Origin: Pseudomonas sp. S31
GTDB lineage: Bacteria; Pseudomonadota; Gammaproteobacteria; Pseudomonadales; Pseudomonadaceae
NCBI RefSeq assembly: GCF_016648105.1
Contig: NZ_JACVVE010000001.1
Span: forward strand, 62,001-126,000
Direction of reading: 5' to 3'
Length of the DNA stretch: 64,000 bases
Shown: positions 35,144 through 44,816 of the stretch, in pieces
How the letters are laid out: the number at the start of each line of letters is the position of its first letter
Position numbering within the stretch: the stretch's first letter is position 1
Position numbers and translations under genes: made by a program
The notes under the pieces: generated by a model
Databases searched by the model: none
Seen by the model: only the letters and a program-made list of their open reading frames with translations
What the model was told of the DNA's origin: nothing

Positions 35144-36866
35144 GCCTGGCCACCTCCTCGGGCAATACGCGCAATACCCCGCCCTGCAAGTGCAGGTGCA
35201 GGTCGGCATCGGCCAAGGTCGAGGGCCGGTGACTGATGAGAATCCGCGTGCGCCCGGCGAACAACTGGTCGATGGCGGCGATCACCTCGCGCTCGGTGGC
35301 TTCGTCCACCGCTGAGGTAGCCTCGTCCAACACCAGGATCGACGGCGCCTGGAGCACCGCACGGGCAATGGCGATGCGCTGTTTCTGCCCGCCCGAGAGC
35401 TGCTGGCCGCGCTCGCCGAGCAGGCCATCGAGGCCCAGCGGCAGGCTCTCGACCAAACTTTCCAGATGCGCCAGGCGCACGACCTGTTCGAGCGCGTCGC
35501 GGCTGGCCTGTGGTGCGCCGTAGGCGAGGTTTTGCGCCAGGGTGCCGCGAAACAGCACGATATCCTGGCTGACCACGGCAATGCGCTGGCGCAAGGCGGC
35601 CAGGTCGAGTTCGCGCAGGTCGACGCCATCGAGCAGGATGCGCCCGGCATCGGGGTCGTAGAAGCGTTGCAACAGGTCGATCAGGGTCGACTTGCCGACA
35701 CCGGAGGCGCCGCTGATGGCGACCTTGAGGCCACCGGGAATGCCGACATCGGCGTCGGCCAGCACGGCCCCCTGGCGCCCATCATGGGCGAAGTGCACGC
35801 CTTCGAGGCGCAATTCGCCGGGCCCGTCGGGCATCGGCCGGGGTGACTCGGCTTCGCGTACCGCCACGGTCTCGCGCTTGAGTTCCATCACCCGGCCCAG
35901 GCTCACCGCCATGCGCTGCACCGCCACGTACAGGCCCAGCAGGCTCTGCACCGGGCCGACCGCCATGCCCATGTAGGTGGAGAACGCGATCAGCGCACCG
36001 AGTTGCCAGGTGCCCTGGATCACCCACCAGCCGCCGACCAGGAAGGCGCAGGCGCGGCACCAGGAGGTCAAGGTGCCGGGCACCGCCTGGGTGAAGAACT
36101 CAGTGACCTGGACCTTGAGCAGCTGGCGCATGTAGCCCTGCCCCAGCTGGTCCAGGCGGCTGGCCTCACGGCCTTGCTGGCCGGTGGCCTGGATGAATTT
36201 CATCGCTGGCAGGGTTTCCACCAGGAACGACGACACATCCGCCGAACGCTCGCGCAGGCTGCGCACTTCGCGCTCGACCTTGCGCCGCATCCAGCGCAGC
36301 CATAGCACCTCGATCGGTACCAGCAGCGCCAGCAGCAGCGACAGTTGCCACGACAGGGTCAGCATCAGCACCACCGAGCCCACCAGGCCGATGATCGCCG
36401 ACACTGCCGAGAACAACGAATCGACGGCAAAGCGCTGGATCTCGGCGACGTCGCCGTCCAGGCGCGAGAGGATGTCGCCCGTGCGCCGCCGCCCGTAGAA
36501 CGCCGGCGACAGCTGCTGCAGGTGCCGGTACAGGTCGTCGCGCAGGGCGAACAGGATGCGCCCGGACAAGCGCGTGTGCAGGTAACGGTTGACCCCCGAC
36601 AGCACCGTGCCGAGCACACCAGCGACGATCATCACCATGGCCATGTGCCAGAGGGTCTGGTAGTCCTTGGCCAACAGGCCCTCGTCGATCAGCGTCTTGA
36701 CCAGCCAGGGTTGCACCAGCGCCAGCAGCGTGGCGCCCAGTGACAGCAACAGCAGCACGGCGATGGCGGCGCGCTGCGGGCGCACGAAGCTGTACAGCCA
36801 GGCCAGGGCCTGGCGCATCAGCACAGGGTCGCTGGAGTCCACCAGCCTTGCGAATAGTCCGCCCAT
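35133..36866 (-). CDS. qhpF: ABC transporter (fused membrane and ATPase) for gamma-subunit export
   Basis: The 577-aa half-transporter has six membrane helices (residues about 20-300) and an ATPase domain with Walker [10 protein letters not shown], signature [14 protein letters not shown] and Walker [16 protein letters not shown]. QhpF carries the processed gamma subunit to the periplasm. The start [10 protein letters not shown] at 36866 lies one base after the stop of the regulator gene. A further upstream in-frame start would overlap that gene by about 100 bases. Type-I exporter features without an N-terminal peptidase domain fit, because the leader is cut by QhpE. Confidence 0.92.
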   Translation of the reverse strand: MGGLFARLVDSSDPVLMRQALAWLYSFVRPQRAAIAVLLLLSLGATLLALVQPWLVKTLIDEGLLAKDYQTLWHMAMVMIVAGVLGTVLSGVNRYLHTRLSGRILFALRDDLYRHLQQLSPAFYGRRRTGDILSRLDGDVAEIQRFAVDSLFSAVSAIIGLVGSVVLMLTLSWQLSLLLALLVPIEVLWLRWMRRKVEREVRSLRERSADVSSFLVETLPAMKFIQATGQQGREASRLDQLGQGYMRQLLKVQVTEFFTQAVPGTLTSWCRACAFLVGGWWVIQGTWQLGALIAFSTYMGMAVGPVQSLLGLYVAVQRMAVSLGRVMELKRETVAVREAESPRPMPDGPGELRLEGVHFAHDGRQGAVLADADVGIPGGLKVAISGASGVGKSTLIDLLQRFYDPDAGRILLDGVDLRELDLAALRQRIAVVSQDIVLFRGTLAQNLAYGAPQASRDALEQVVRLAHLESLVESLPLGLDGLLGERGQQLSGGQKQRIAIARAVLQAPSILVLDEATSAVDEATEREVIAAIDQLFAGRTRILISHRPSTLADADLHLHLQGGVLRVLPEEVARHAP

Positions 36867-36867
36867 G

Positions 36868-38778
36868 TCAACCGCGCAACTGCTTGAGCTTGCGGTACAA
36901 GGTTGCCCGGCTGATGCCAAGGGCCTCGGCGGCGGCCGAGACGTTGCCCTGGTGACGCGCAAGAGCGCCACGGATCAGTTCCAGCTCGTTGTCCTTGAGG
37001 CTGCCGGAGGGCGCGCCGCCACTGACCAACTCGTCGAGCAGGCAGTCGGTGAGGTGATCGAGGGTCAACACCTGCTCATCGTCCTCGCGCATGGCCAGGG
37101 CGGTGCGCACCACCATTTCCAGCTGGCGGATGTTGCCGGGCCAGTCGAAGCCCTCGAGCAAGGCGGCCAACGACGGGTCGAGGGTCACATTGCGGGCGCC
37201 GAAGCGGTCCAGCACACCCTGCACGATGGTCGCCAGGTCCTCACGTTCACGCAGCGCCGGCAGGCGCAGCGAGACACCGTTGACGCGGTAGTAGAGGTCT
37301 TCGCGGAAGTGTTCCTCGCTGACCAGGCGCTTGAGGTCACGGTGGGTGGCGCAGATCAACGCCACGTCGATGTCCTGCTCCTCGCCGGCGCCCAGCGGGG
37401 CCACCCGGCGCTCCTGCAGCACGCGCAGCAGGCGGGCTTGCAGGGCCAGCGGCATGTCGCCGATTTCGTCGAGGAACAGGGTGCCGCCATGGGCCTGCAT
37501 CAGCCGCCCGACCATGCCGCCACGGCGCGAGCCAGTGAACGCGCCGTCGCGGTAGCCGAACAGTTCGGACTCGATCAGCCCCTCGGGAATGGCCGCGCAG
37601 TTGACCGCGACGAAGGGTTTGTCGGCACGCGGGCTGGCCTGGTGCAAGGCGCGCGCGACCACCTCCTTGCCCGTACCGGTTTCGCCCAGCAGCAGCACCG
37701 GCAGGCCGCTGCCCAGCCCCTGCCGGGCCATGCGCAGGTTGCGCGCCAACCGGGCATCGCCACCGGCCAGTGCTTCCAGCGCCGGCGACTTGTTCGGCTG
37801 CGCCGGCTTGGCTACGGCGGCGCCTGGAATCTGGCTATGGCGTGGCAACTGCAAGGCGCGGAAGAAGAATTCCCCCTTGGCCGTGTGCACGCTGCTCACC
37901 CCGCCTTGCCACAGGCGGGCGATGAAAGCCGGTGAGCGTTCACCGAGCAGGTCGCTGCTGCGCCGCCCCAGCAGGTCCGGGCGGGCTATCTGCAGCAGCT
38001 GGCAGGCATTGTCGTTGGCCGCCAGCACTTCGCCATCCAGGCTCAGCGCCAGCAGGCCGTGCCAGGCACTGTTGAGGTACTGCGGCCGGCTGTGGAAGGC
38101 CAGCACCAGATGCTCTGGGTAGCACAGGCCGAACATTCGGCTTTCGATGTTGCCAGCCGCCAGCATCAGCATCGACAGGCTGTCCTGGGGCTGCGCCAGG
38201 GCGCCTTCGCGGGTGATGTCGAGCACGCCGATCACCTGGCCACACGGATCGCGCAGCGGCACCGAGGTGCAGGAGAACGGGCTGAGCCGGTCGAGGTAGT
38301 GCTCGCCGCAGTCGATCAGGGTCGGCCGGCCTTCCACCACGGCGGTGCCGATGGCATTGGTACCGCGCAGCGACTCGCTCCAGCAGCTGCCGGGGTGCAG
38401 GTCGCGCAGGCCTTCGCGTTCGAGCACGTGGGTCTGGCCTTCGATGGCCAGCAGGTTGGCCTGGGCATCGCCGAGGATGACGATGCCCGCCTTGCCTTGG
38501 CGTGCCGCCAGGTAGTCGAGTTCAGGGGTGACCGCGTCGACCAGCAGGCGGTTGTGTTCGAGCAACTGGCGCAGGTCGTGGCGCTGGGCCAGGGTGGTGC
38601 CGAGTTGCTCGCCCTGCAGGCAATCCAGGCCGTGGCCGAGGCTGCGCCGCCAGGAGGCGTCGATTTCTTCGCGCAGTACACCGATCGGCAGTTCGCCTTC
38701 GCTGGCCAGGCGCAAACGGGCCTGGCGGGACTGGTGCAGCGTGTCTTGGGCGTTTGTTATGGGAAGTTGTCGCGCCAT
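36868..38778 (-). CDS. AcoR-like sigma-54-dependent transcriptional activator of the amine cluster
   Basis: The 636-aa protein has an N-terminal sensor with a GAF domain (about 70-210, [20 protein letters not shown]) and a PAS-like segment (about 225-300). An AAA+ domain follows, with Walker A GETGTGKE, the sigma-54 contact loop [14 protein letters not shown] and [17 protein letters not shown] Fis-type helix-turn-helix is at the C terminus ([24 protein letters not shown]). The corresponding regulator in Paracoccus qhp clusters is, to my knowledge, AraC-type, so the regulator class differs here. It heads the qhpF-E-G operon and faces away from a sigma-54-driven secretion locus at 39 kb, which it might also influence. 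Confidence 0.93.
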   Translation of the reverse strand: MARQLPITNAQDTLHQSRQARLRLASEGELPIGVLREEIDASWRRSLGHGLDCLQGEQLGTTLAQRHDLRQLLEHNRLLVDAVTPELDYLAARQGKAGIVILGDAQANLLAIEGQTHVLEREGLRDLHPGSCWSESLRGTNAIGTAVVEGRPTLIDCGEHYLDRLSPFSCTSVPLRDPCGQVIGVLDITREGALAQPQDSLSMLMLAAGNIESRMFGLCYPEHLVLAFHSRPQYLNSAWHGLLALSLDGEVLAANDNACQLLQIARPDLLGRRSSDLLGERSPAFIARLWQGGVSSVHTAKGEFFFRALQLPRHSQIPGAAVAKPAQPNKSPALEALAGGDARLARNLRMARQGLGSGLPVLLLGETGTGKEVVARALHQASPRADKPFVAVNCAAIPEGLIESELFGYRDGAFTGSRRGGMVGRLMQAHGGTLFLDEIGDMPLALQARLLRVLQERRVAPLGAGEEQDIDVALICATHRDLKRLVSEEHFREDLYYRVNGVSLRLPALREREDLATIVQGVLDRFGARNVTLDPSLAALLEGFDWPGNIRQLEMVVRTALAMREDDEQVLTLDHLTDCLLDELVSGGAPSGSLKDNELELIRGALARHQGNVSAAAEALGISRATLYRKLKQLRG

Positions 38779-39118
38779 TTATCGCTCCAGCTATGCCCTA
38801 TCAGGTCGAGGGCAACGTGCTTGGTATTTTTTCCGCAGTGTGCGGGAGATTTTTCTGGGCGTCGAGGTGTTCGCCTTGGGGGTTGTGCTGGGGCTGAGAT
38901 CGAGCGCCGCCCCCAAACCAGACACTTGTCAGCCCCACCACCCACCCCAAACCTGGGGAACACCGCCCACCGAAAAACCTTTCCCAAACACCTCCCGCCA
39001 CCTCAAAGCCCTTGCACCACAAGCCCTGCAGAGCTTTTTCACAAACCTGGCACGGCTGTTGCCGATCTCCTGCCAAACGCCCCAAGTCCATGGGCCCGTT
39101 TGCAGGAGGAATAGACTC
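38779..39118. other. Divergent control region between regulator gene and curli-like operon
   Basis: This is 340 bases without a coding frame of interest. The right end holds a sigma-54 promoter and the GGAGGAAT ribosome-binding site of the next gene. The rest is C-rich on the plus strand (ACCACCCACC, CACCTCCCGCCACC). A short GACACTTGTC dyad lies near 38921. No second hairpin or RNA is evident. Confidence 0.6.
39048..39062 (+). promoter_or_regulatory. Sigma-54 promoter of the curlin operon
   Basis: TGGCACG-GCTG-TTGC, with GG-N10-GC spacing, matches the -24/-12 consensus perfectly and lies about 57 bases before the first ATG of the four-gene secreted-protein/curlin operon. Confidence 0.85.
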
Positions 39119-40447
39119 ATGCACCGACCGAAACTCCACCCGCTGGCACTGGCGATCTTCGCCGGCCTGCTCCAGGTTCCGGCACAGGCTGCGCTGTATG
39201 CAGTCGAACCGGGTGACTACAACATCGCCAATGGCAATTTCCCAGCCTGGTACCAGGATAGCCACGGGCGCACGCTCGACCTGTGCCTGAGCAAGGCCGT
39301 GAGTTCTCGGGTCGCCGGCACACCAGGCGCACCGTCGTACATGTGCACCCTGCTGCCGACACCCGGCGTGTTCGACGACACCCAGGCTATCGTCTTCCCT
39401 ACCAACTTCCCCGACGAAGCCTTCTGGTTCACCGCCGACGCAACTATCGTCGATGCTGCGCGTGGCATCGACCTGCGCTTTGGCACCGCCATCGAAGCAG
39501 CGTTCGCCGCCGAGGAGCCGGTGGAGGGCGACCAGGTCAGCTTCGCACGCGTTCGTATCCGCGTCGATGTACCGACTGCCGGCACCTACGTGATCACTCA
39601 CCCCTACGGCGTCGAAGTGTTCGACGTGCCAGCCGCCGGCCGCCGAGCGATCAACATGACCCGCGACATCGGTATCGGTGGCGCTGGCGACTTCACCGGC
39701 GCACTCAAGGGCGACGTCGGCCCGTTCCTGCGCAGCGTCAACGGCCCCTACACCGAGGCCGGCCAGCGCTTCATCGGCGACCCGAACCTGAACGAACGCG
39801 TCACCGGCAGCCCGTTCAACACCAACTTCGTACGCATCGAAGGCCCCAATGGCCTGGACTTGCGCACCGACCTGTTCTCCATCTCCGGCAAGCTGTCCGA
39901 CGTAGTCCGGCCGACGCCGCTGATCCCGTTGCGCAGCACCTACTCGCGACGCAACGACAACGGCGACCTGCGCGCCCAGCAGGACGTGTTCGTCCTCGCC
40001 CCGCCGCCACCGGCCACCGTCACCCTGACCAGCCAGAGCCCGACCCTGGCCCTGACCGAGGCCAACGGTACCGGCACCTGGTACGCCCAGTCGGCGCTCA
40101 ACCCGGCGCTGCCCAGCGTGTTGCTGGTCAACGCCGACAACAGCGTGGCCATCCCCAGCAGCACCGCCACCGAAGCCGGCCTGCCACTGACCGACCTGGT
40201 CACCATCACCCGCGCCGAATACAGCATGGCCAGCGGCATGCTCAGCGTGGTGGCCAGCAGCAGCGACGAGACCGAGCCGCCAGTGTTGAACGCAGTCACC
40301 GGCGACGGTGTGGTCATTGGTGAGTTCATCGGCCAAGGGCCGGTGAAAACCCTGAACCGTTCGATCACGCCGCTGCCGCCAGCCAAGGTGCAGGTCACCA
40401 GCACCCACGGCGGTAGCGACACCGAAGACGTGGTGCTGGTGCCATGA
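39119..40447 (+). CDS. Secreted protein of unknown family, first paralogue of the curlin operon
   Basis: The 442-aa precursor has a signal peptide (cleaved after AQA). The body begins LYAVEPGDYNIANGNFPAWYQD and shares an aligned block with the next protein: the LCLSKAVSS / TPGAPSYMCTLLPTPGVFDD region, THPYGVE, RRAIN(M/I)TRDIGIG, and a C-terminal HGGSD(T/V)E. Two cysteines near residues 58 and 79 could form a disulfide. It is otherwise beta-rich. I recognise no named domain. GGAGGAAT precedes the ATG. It opens the sigma-54-driven operon, so it is probably an extracellular partner of the curlin-like proteins, for example a nucleator, linker or adhesin. Confidence 0.75.
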   Translation: MHRPKLHPLALAIFAGLLQVPAQAALYAVEPGDYNIANGNFPAWYQDSHGRTLDLCLSKAVSSRVAGTPGAPSYMCTLLPTPGVFDDTQAIVFPTNFPDEAFWFTADATIVDAARGIDLRFGTAIEAAFAAEEPVEGDQVSFARVRIRVDVPTAGTYVITHPYGVEVFDVPAAGRRAINMTRDIGIGGAGDFTGALKGDVGPFLRSVNGPYTEAGQRFIGDPNLNERVTGSPFNTNFVRIEGPNGLDLRTDLFSISGKLSDVVRPTPLIPLRSTYSRRNDNGDLRAQQDVFVLAPPPPATVTLTSQSPTLALTEANGTGTWYAQSALNPALPSVLLVNADNSVAIPSSTATEAGLPLTDLVTITRAEYSMASGMLSVVASSSDETEPPVLNAVTGDGVVIGEFIGQGPVKTLNRSITPLPPAKVQVTSTHGGSDTEDVVLVP

Positions 40448-40479
40448 ACAGACAAAGGCTCCGCCTTCAAGGAGGCAGC

Positions 40480-42717
40480 ATGAACACTTGGTCGCGCCGC
40501 GCGCTGTTGGCCGCCGGTTTCTCCCTCACTGTCAGCAGCGCCGCCTGGGCTGCGCTGTCCGACGTCGACCCTGGCCCCTACACCTTCGCCACCGGCGGCT
40601 ACCCGCTGTGGTACAAGGATGCCGATGGGCTGTCGCTCGAGCTGTGCCGTTCGCGTGCCGTGAGCACCCTGGTGGCTGGCGCTCCAGGGGCACCGGCGTA
40701 CCTCTGCACCCTGCTCCCGGAGCCGGGCGTCTACGACGATACGCTGCCGCTGGTGTTCCCCGACAACTGGCCACCGGAGATGTTCTGGTTCCTGGCCGAG
40801 GCCTCCATTCCGGCAGTTGGCAACAGCGGTTACGAGCTGGATGTCTATGTGGCCGGCCTGGAAGCCGCGTTCGCCGCGGAAAACCCGGTGGACGGCGACC
40901 AGCAGAGCTTCGCGCGCATCCGGATGCGCATCTCGGTCCCTACCGCTGGGGTCTACACCATCACCCACCCCTATGGTGTGGAGCGGGTGACCGTCAATAA
41001 CCCTGGGCGCCGGGCGATCAACATCACCCGCGACATCGGCATCGGCGCGCCGGGTGTGTTCAGCGGCGCACTGAACGGCGCCCTCGGCCCGTTCCTGCGT
41101 GGCGAGGGTGGTCCCTACCTGGCGGTGAACCCCGACACCGGCATCACCGACACCTTCATCGGCGATCCCAACCGTACCGAGCGTGTGCTGGGCAGCCCAT
41201 TCGGCACCAACTTCATCCGCATCGAAGGCCCGGCCGGGACCATCCAGACCGACCAGTTCACCGTGTCTGGCAAGGTCCTCGACCAGCGCCCGCAACTGCC
41301 GGCGTCGATGCAACGGGCGACCTACTCGCGCAACGCCAACGGCACCCGCATCGAGGTGTTCGCCAAGGCGCCGGGCAACGCCAGCGTGTGCATGCGCAAC
41401 GGCCTCGCCCTGGTCGGCACGCCCGCCTCGCCTTGCCAGTTCACCCTCGCAACCGATAACAACGGGCGGTTCTTCACCCAGCAACTGAGCCAGGCAGCGC
41501 CACCTTCGGTGGTGGTGGTGACCGCCAGCAGCAGCGACCTCAATACCCAGCCAACGGCCATCTCGAGCAAGCTGTCCGACGTGGTCAAGGTCAGCACCGC
41601 ACGCTACGACTGGACCAACAAGCGCCTGGTCATCGAAGCCCGCTCCAGCGATGAGGTGGTGATTCCAGACATGGTCGCCCAGGGCTATGGTCGCCTGTCC
41701 AAGTCCGGTACCTTGCAGACCCTCACGGTCAATGACGTGTCCCAACCACCGGCCACCGTCACGGTGAAATCGAGCCACGGCGGCAGCGACGTGGAGCCGG
41801 TGATCGTCAACGGTACAGCGCCGGTCGAGGCTGCCAACCAGCCACCGCTGGCCCAGGCCGACAACGGCGCGACCAGCATCGGCGTGCCGCTGACCCTCAA
41901 CCTGCTGCAAAACGACAGCGACCCGGACAACAACGTGCCGCTGACCATCACCGACCTGACCCAGCCCGGCGCCGGCCAGGGCAGCGTGGTGCTCAATGGC
42001 ACGACCTCGGTCACCTACACCCCACCGACCGAGAACGTGCCCGTGGTCGCCACCTTCACCTACCGCGCTATGGATGCCAAGGGCATGAAGTCCGAGGTGG
42101 CCACGGTGACCATCAACGTCGCCGCCAACCAGGCACCGACCGCCAACCCGGAAACCGTCGCCACCCTGGGCGTAGCGCTGCCGATCAACGTGCTGCAGAA
42201 CGACACCGATCCAGAAGGCAACCTGCCGCTGACAGTGGCCAGCGTCACACCTCCGACCGGCGGCCGCGGCACCGTCAGCATCGACCCCGACGGCACCTCG
42301 GTCACCTACACCCCACCGGCAACCATCACCGCGGCGTTCACCACGACCTTCACCTACGTCGCGCGTGATTCGCTGGGTGTGCTGTCGGCACCGGGCACGG
42401 TCACCGTCAATGTCTCGCCACGCCCGGCAGCGACGGAAACCTTCGCGGTCACCGCGGCCACGGTCACGGCGCGTTCCAACAACCGTTACAACTGGGATAT
42501 CAGCGGCACCTCGTCGGTGACCACCGGCAACACCATCACCATCAAGGTGACCACCCCGAGCGGGCTGGTGACCCTGGGTACCACCACGGTGCCGGTGACC
42601 GGTCGCTGGCGCCTGGCGGTGAGCAACAGCACCACGGTGATCCCGACGGCCAGCCCGACAGCCACCGTGACCAGTAGCCAAGGCAGCAGCCGTACCGTCG
42701 CCGTAGTCGTGCAGTAA
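40480..42717 (+). CDS. Secreted protein, second paralogue, with two cadherin-like repeats
   Basis: The 745-aa precursor has a signal peptide (cleavage after AAWA). Residues about 30-445 are homologous to the whole preceding protein. Two tandem repeats follow (from NQPPLAQADNGATSIG and NQAPTANPETVATLG), each with the V/L-L-x-N-D-x-D-P-x-x-N signature and YTPP of cadherin-like/VCBS-type adhesin domains. A final Ig-like segment ends in VAVVVQ. The start at 40480 is preferred for its AAGGAGG ribosome-binding site; an ATG at 40444 overlapping the previous stop is the alternative. It is likely cell-surface or matrix located and possibly calcium binding. Confidence 0.75.
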   Translation: MNTWSRRALLAAGFSLTVSSAAWAALSDVDPGPYTFATGGYPLWYKDADGLSLELCRSRAVSTLVAGAPGAPAYLCTLLPEPGVYDDTLPLVFPDNWPPEMFWFLAEASIPAVGNSGYELDVYVAGLEAAFAAENPVDGDQQSFARIRMRISVPTAGVYTITHPYGVERVTVNNPGRRAINITRDIGIGAPGVFSGALNGALGPFLRGEGGPYLAVNPDTGITDTFIGDPNRTERVLGSPFGTNFIRIEGPAGTIQTDQFTVSGKVLDQRPQLPASMQRATYSRNANGTRIEVFAKAPGNASVCMRNGLALVGTPASPCQFTLATDNNGRFFTQQLSQAAPPSVVVVTASSSDLNTQPTAISSKLSDVVKVSTARYDWTNKRLVIEARSSDEVVIPDMVAQGYGRLSKSGTLQTLTVNDVSQPPATVTVKSSHGGSDVEPVIVNGTAPVEAANQPPLAQADNGATSIGVPLTLNLLQNDSDPDNNVPLTITDLTQPGAGQGSVVLNGTTSVTYTPPTENVPVVATFTYRAMDAKGMKSEVATVTINVAANQAPTANPETVATLGVALPINVLQNDTDPEGNLPLTVASVTPPTGGRGTVSIDPDGTSVTYTPPATITAAFTTTFTYVARDSLGVLSAPGTVTVNVSPRPAATETFAVTAATVTARSNNRYNWDISGTSSVTTGNTITIKVTTPSGLVTLGTTTVPVTGRWRLAVSNSTTVIPTASPTATVTSSQGSSRTVAVVVQ

Positions 42718-42732
42718 CACCAGGAGAACGCC

Positions 42733-43203
42733 ATGAAACGCTTGCTGCCCCTGTTGCTCTGCCTGGCCGCCTGCGGCCAGGGCTGGGCCGACGACCTGAT
42801 GGACAACGCCGACCTTGCGGTCGGCAGCGACCTCGGCGAACCGGTGATCATCCGCCTGCTGCCAGCCGGTTCCGGCCAGGTGGCGGTGATCGAGCAACAG
42901 GGCAGCGGCAACCGCGCTGCCCTCGACCAGAACGGCCAGGCCCTGCTGGGCCGCATCGTCCAGGCCGGGGGCGCGCAGGAGGCGTTCATCTTGCAGGAAG
43001 GTTCGGACCTGATGGCCAGCATCAGCCAGCAGGGATACGGCAACAGCGCGTCGATCCGCCAGAGCGGCAGTGGCAACAGCGCCTCGATCGAGCAGATCGG
43101 CAACCACAACAGCGCCAGCATCGAGCAGGCCGGCACGGGGCTAACCAGCGCTGTGACCCAAGCCGGCAATGGCCAACACGTTCAGATCTCCCAATACCGA
43201 TAG
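42733..43203 (+). CDS. Curlin-like minor subunit (CsgB-like)
   Basis: The 156-aa precursor has a signal peptide (cleaved near WADD) and about five curlin repeats with the N-x-A-x-I-x-Q-x-G rhythm, clearest in GNSASIRQSGSGNSASIEQIG and NSASIEQAGTG. CsgB-type proteins nucleate amyloid polymerisation of the major curlin on the cell surface. It lies between the large secreted paralogue and the long curlin, each gap under 20 bases, so all four genes form one transcript. Being the shorter curlin, it is called CsgB-like, but the A/B assignment is by length and position only. Confidence 0.85.
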   Translation: MKRLLPLLLCLAACGQGWADDLMDNADLAVGSDLGEPVIIRLLPAGSGQVAVIEQQGSGNRAALDQNGQALLGRIVQAGGAQEAFILQEGSDLMASISQQGYGNSASIRQSGSGNSASIEQIGNHNSASIEQAGTGLTSAVTQAGNGQHVQISQYR

Positions 43204-43219
43204 ACCTGGAGGCACCACC

Positions 43220-44665
43220 ATGTTCAAGCTCGCCCCCCTCAGTGCCGCTATCGTCCTGGCCTTGGCCGGCCAGGTCATGGCAGACGACAGCACATCGACC
43301 CAGTCCCAGACCGGTAACGACAACATCGCCGAGGTCAAGCAGGTCCTTTCGCCATATGCCTCGGCCACGCAGACCCAGGCCGGCCATGACCATAACCACA
43401 TGGCCGAGCAGAACGACAGCAGCAGCGTGATCCAGCAGAGCGCGACGGGTTCGTACAACGCAGGCTACGCCGGGCAGTGGTCGGAAACCGGCAGCATCAT
43501 CACTCAGCAGGCCGGTGGCGAGTTCAACGATGCGTTCACCAGCCAATCCTACGGTGTGGAGAACCAGGCCACGCAAACCCAGCAAGGCAGCGGCAACCAT
43601 TCGACCATCTGGCAGGACGGTGAGATGGGCAGCCAGGGCACCACCGCTCAGTATGGTGATCGCAACGAAGCGTTCGTCGAGCAGCAGTTCGGCGGCACCA
43701 ACAACCAGAGTTCGATCACCCAGGGTGGCGCCGACAACTACGCTGCCGCCGAGCACCTGGCCTACACCGACGGCAACGTGCAGATCTACCAGGAGGGCAA
43801 GGAAAACTGGGCCTATGGTGACCAGCGTGACGGTACTGGCGGCACCATCGGCATCGACCAGTACGGCTCGGGCAACTCGGCCGAAGTGTGGCAGGACAAC
43901 CAGATCGGCAGCACCGTCAGCGTCGACCAGAACGTCAACAACAACGAAGGCTACATCGACCAGAGTTTCGGTCAGAGCAACGTCGCCAGCCTGTACCAGC
44001 ACGGCAATGCCAACGCCAGCTGGTCGGACCAGTACGAGACCGGCAACGCCACCGTGACCATCTCCCAGGGCGGCAGCAACAACCTGAGCTTCACCTACCA
44101 GGAAGGCGACAACCACAGCCTGACCGTGACCAGCCAGGGCAACGGCAACCAGGTGATGGCCAGCAACTGGAAGGGTGACAAGCCGGGTGGTCAGTTCGGT
44201 GACAGCCAGACGGCGGTGATCAACCAGACCGGTACCGGCAACAAGGCCAACCTGACCCAGGACGGCGCTTTGCAGACCGCGCAGTTGAAACAGAAAGGCA
44301 CCAACAACTCCACCCAGACCAACCAGGTCGACAGCAACAACGAGCTGTACTTCGAGCAGAACGGGAGCGACAACACCCTCATCGCCGCCCAGCGTGGCAC
44401 CGACCAGTACGCCTATGGCACCACCCAGGGCACTGGCAACGTGGTCAACGTGGATCAGTCCGGCTATGCCAACCAGAGCTACACCTACCAGCTTTACGGT
44501 GGGGGTAACGAGGCTCACATCACCCAGACCGACGGCGTCAACCTGGCCACCGTCACCCAAGGTGGTCATTACAACACCGCCACTGTCGACCAGAGTGGCT
44601 ACAACCAGAACGCCACCATTACCCAGCAGGGCACCGGCAACATGGCCACTGTCACCCAGCAATAA
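43220..44665 (+). CDS. Long curlin-repeat protein (CsgA-like major amyloid subunit)
   Basis: The 481-aa precursor has a signal peptide (ending VMADD) and then Gln/Asn/Gly-rich repeats across the whole length, roughly every 20-24 residues. Many fit x-Q-x-G-x-x-N-x-A-x-(V/I)-x-Q (for example ITQTDGVNLATVTQGGHYNT and ITQQGTGNMATVTQQ at the end). E. coli CsgA has five repeats in about 150 residues, so this protein is about three times as long. There are no cysteines in the repeat region. The ATG at 43220 follows TGGAGG. A strong terminator follows the stop. Confidence 0.88.
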   Translation: MFKLAPLSAAIVLALAGQVMADDSTSTQSQTGNDNIAEVKQVLSPYASATQTQAGHDHNHMAEQNDSSSVIQQSATGSYNAGYAGQWSETGSIITQQAGGEFNDAFTSQSYGVENQATQTQQGSGNHSTIWQDGEMGSQGTTAQYGDRNEAFVEQQFGGTNNQSSITQGGADNYAAAEHLAYTDGNVQIYQEGKENWAYGDQRDGTGGTIGIDQYGSGNSAEVWQDNQIGSTVSVDQNVNNNEGYIDQSFGQSNVASLYQHGNANASWSDQYETGNATVTISQGGSNNLSFTYQEGDNHSLTVTSQGNGNQVMASNWKGDKPGGQFGDSQTAVINQTGTGNKANLTQDGALQTAQLKQKGTNNSTQTNQVDSNNELYFEQNGSDNTLIAAQRGTDQYAYGTTQGTGNVVNVDQSGYANQSYTYQLYGGGNEAHITQTDGVNLATVTQGGHYNTATVDQSGYNQNATITQQGTGNMATVTQQ

Positions 44666-44679
44666 TCCTCTCCCCCCTT

Positions 44680-44725
44680 GGACCGCGGCGCATTCTCTCC
44701 CTGGCGCCGCGGTCCCTTTTTCCTT
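44680..44725 (+). terminator. Intrinsic terminator of the curlin operon
   Basis: GGACCGCGGCGC (44680-44691) and GCGCCGCGGTCC (44704-44715) form a perfect 12-base stem with a 12-base loop, followed by CTTTTTCCTTTCC. Confidence 0.93.
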
Positions 44726-44816
44726 TCCAGCCTGTTTCCCATCCAGCCATGCAAGGCTCCCACAAGGGCCGTGCAAGGTCCTACAATAACGGGCACACAC
44801 CTGACCCCTCGACACC

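Noticed and set aside
38528..39118. Extension of the first curlin-operon protein upstream to an ATG at 38528
   Set aside because: It would run antisense through the regulator gene and across the sigma-54 promoter. The ATG at 39119 has GGAGGAAT and begins a signal peptide.
39940..43107. A 1055-codon minus-strand frame opposite the secreted-protein genes
   Set aside because: It is low-complexity and antisense to two genes with clear signal peptides, ribosome-binding sites and mutual homology.
43220..44665. DNA-level tandem repeats in the long curlin gene as a repeat array or assembly artefact
   Set aside because: The repetition is at protein level with divergent codons, as expected for curlin units; no exact DNA duplication was seen.
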